Below are positions 63,778 through 64,000 of a DNA stretch of 64,000 nt, piece by piece. The notes beneath the pieces were generated by a model. That model worked only from the letters and a program-made list of their open reading frames with translations, searched no databases and had not been told where the DNA came from. The position numbers and the translations under genes are program-made. Positions within the stretch are counted from its first letter, which is position 1; each line of letters opens with the position of its first letter. The stretch comes from Candidatus Nanopelagicales bacterium (GTDB lineage Bacteria; Actinomycetota; Actinomycetes; S36-B12; GCA-2699445), in contig JBAOHO010000008.1 of NCBI GenBank assembly GCA_037045355.1, positions 186,001-250,000 of the forward strand, read 5' to 3'.

Positions 63778-64000
63778 TCAGGAAGCGAGGATCTCGTCGA
63801 GGAGGCTCTCGGCCTTGTCCTCGTTGGTGTTCTCGGCGAGTGCGAGTTCGCTGATCAGTACCGAGCGGGCTTTGGAGAGCATCCGCTTCTCGCCGGCCGA
63901 AAGGCCGCGATCGCGTTCCCTGCGCCAGAGGTCGCGGATGACCTCGGCGACCTTGACGACATCGCCCGAGGCCAACTTCTCGAGGTTCGCCTTGTAGCGA
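63778..64000 (-). CDS. carD: CarD family RNA polymerase-binding regulator, 3' part only
   Basis: Only the C-terminal 73 residues are in the window; the gene continues past the right end. RYKANLEKLASGDVVKVAEV, RGLSAGEKRMLSKAR and ALAENTNEDKAESLLDE are the CarD C-terminal DNA-binding domain. CarD stabilises the open promoter complex and controls rRNA transcription. Starts the operon with PIN/TRAM, ispD, ispF, cysS and rlmB. Confidence 0.95.
   Translation of the reverse strand, partial: RYKANLEKLASGDVVKVAEVIRDLWRRERDRGLSAGEKRMLSKARSVLISELALAENTNEDKAESLLDEILAS

Noticed and set aside
1..64000. CRISPR array
   Set aside because: No regularly spaced repeats with unique spacers; all repeats found are direct tandem units without spacers.

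Overview
The window is high-GC DNA from an actinomycete-type bacterium (Actinomycetota). The markers are: CarD next to a PIN/TRAM protein and ispD-ispF-cysS-rlmB; DUF2516 and DUF3263 proteins; glucosyl-3-phosphoglycerate synthase; a groEL with a HrcA/CIRCE operator; an IdeR/DtxR-type iron box; an RsiG-type anti-sigma factor; and a WhiB protein. I cannot name the genus from sequence alone.

Layout. 1-6.9 kb: RsiG-like protein, an Ala/Lys-rich protein next to DUF2516, the XPB helicase with its helicase-associated partner, and a FAD oxidoreductase. 7-14.3 kb: groEL with its heat-shock operator, a thioredoxin-reductase-like flavoprotein, a MoaD-like sulfur carrier with threonine synthase, GpgS, DUF3263. 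14.3-27.4 kb: a second helicase-associated paralogue, a CPBP protease, a lipoprotein, exported proteins, a processive glycosyltransferase with a HEAT protein, a TrhA-like protein under a perfect palindrome, a DUF2231-cytochrome b5 fusion, a secreted protein under an iron box, and a membrane M28 peptidase. 27.6-33.1 kb: a three-gene exporter resembling the NHLM bacteriocin systems (HlyD + two ABC proteins) whose C39 peptidase domain has lost catalytic Cys and His. 33.1-40.1 kb: zwf, DUF1275, YbjQ, a penicillin-acylase remnant, a secreted esterase and a papain-like secreted protein. 40.33-50.67 kb: an integrated element. 50.7-64 kb: tRNA-Thr, a coiled-coil exported protein, a large SF2 helicase with a membrane protein and a beta-propeller protein, and the rlmB-cysS-ispF-ispD-PIN/TRAM-carD cluster, cut by the window end.

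The integrated element is the most interesting region. It is about 10.3 kb, bounded by a 44-bp direct repeat that is the 3' part of tRNA-Thr(TGT), with five copies of GTGGGTCCA just inside its ends. It carries integrase, excisionase, a primase-polymerase/helicase replication protein, a P27-like small terminase and WhiB, largely in one ATGA-coupled operon. It has no capsid, portal, large terminase or FtsK-type transfer gene. That gene set fits a phage satellite (PICI-like) better than a prophage or an actinomycete conjugative element.

Caution: several conserved genes (XPB, threonine synthase, integrase, primase, a zinc-ribbon gene) are broken by frameshifts, nearly all equivalent to one extra base. 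These may be base-calling errors rather than real mutations, so gene integrity should be verified against reads.
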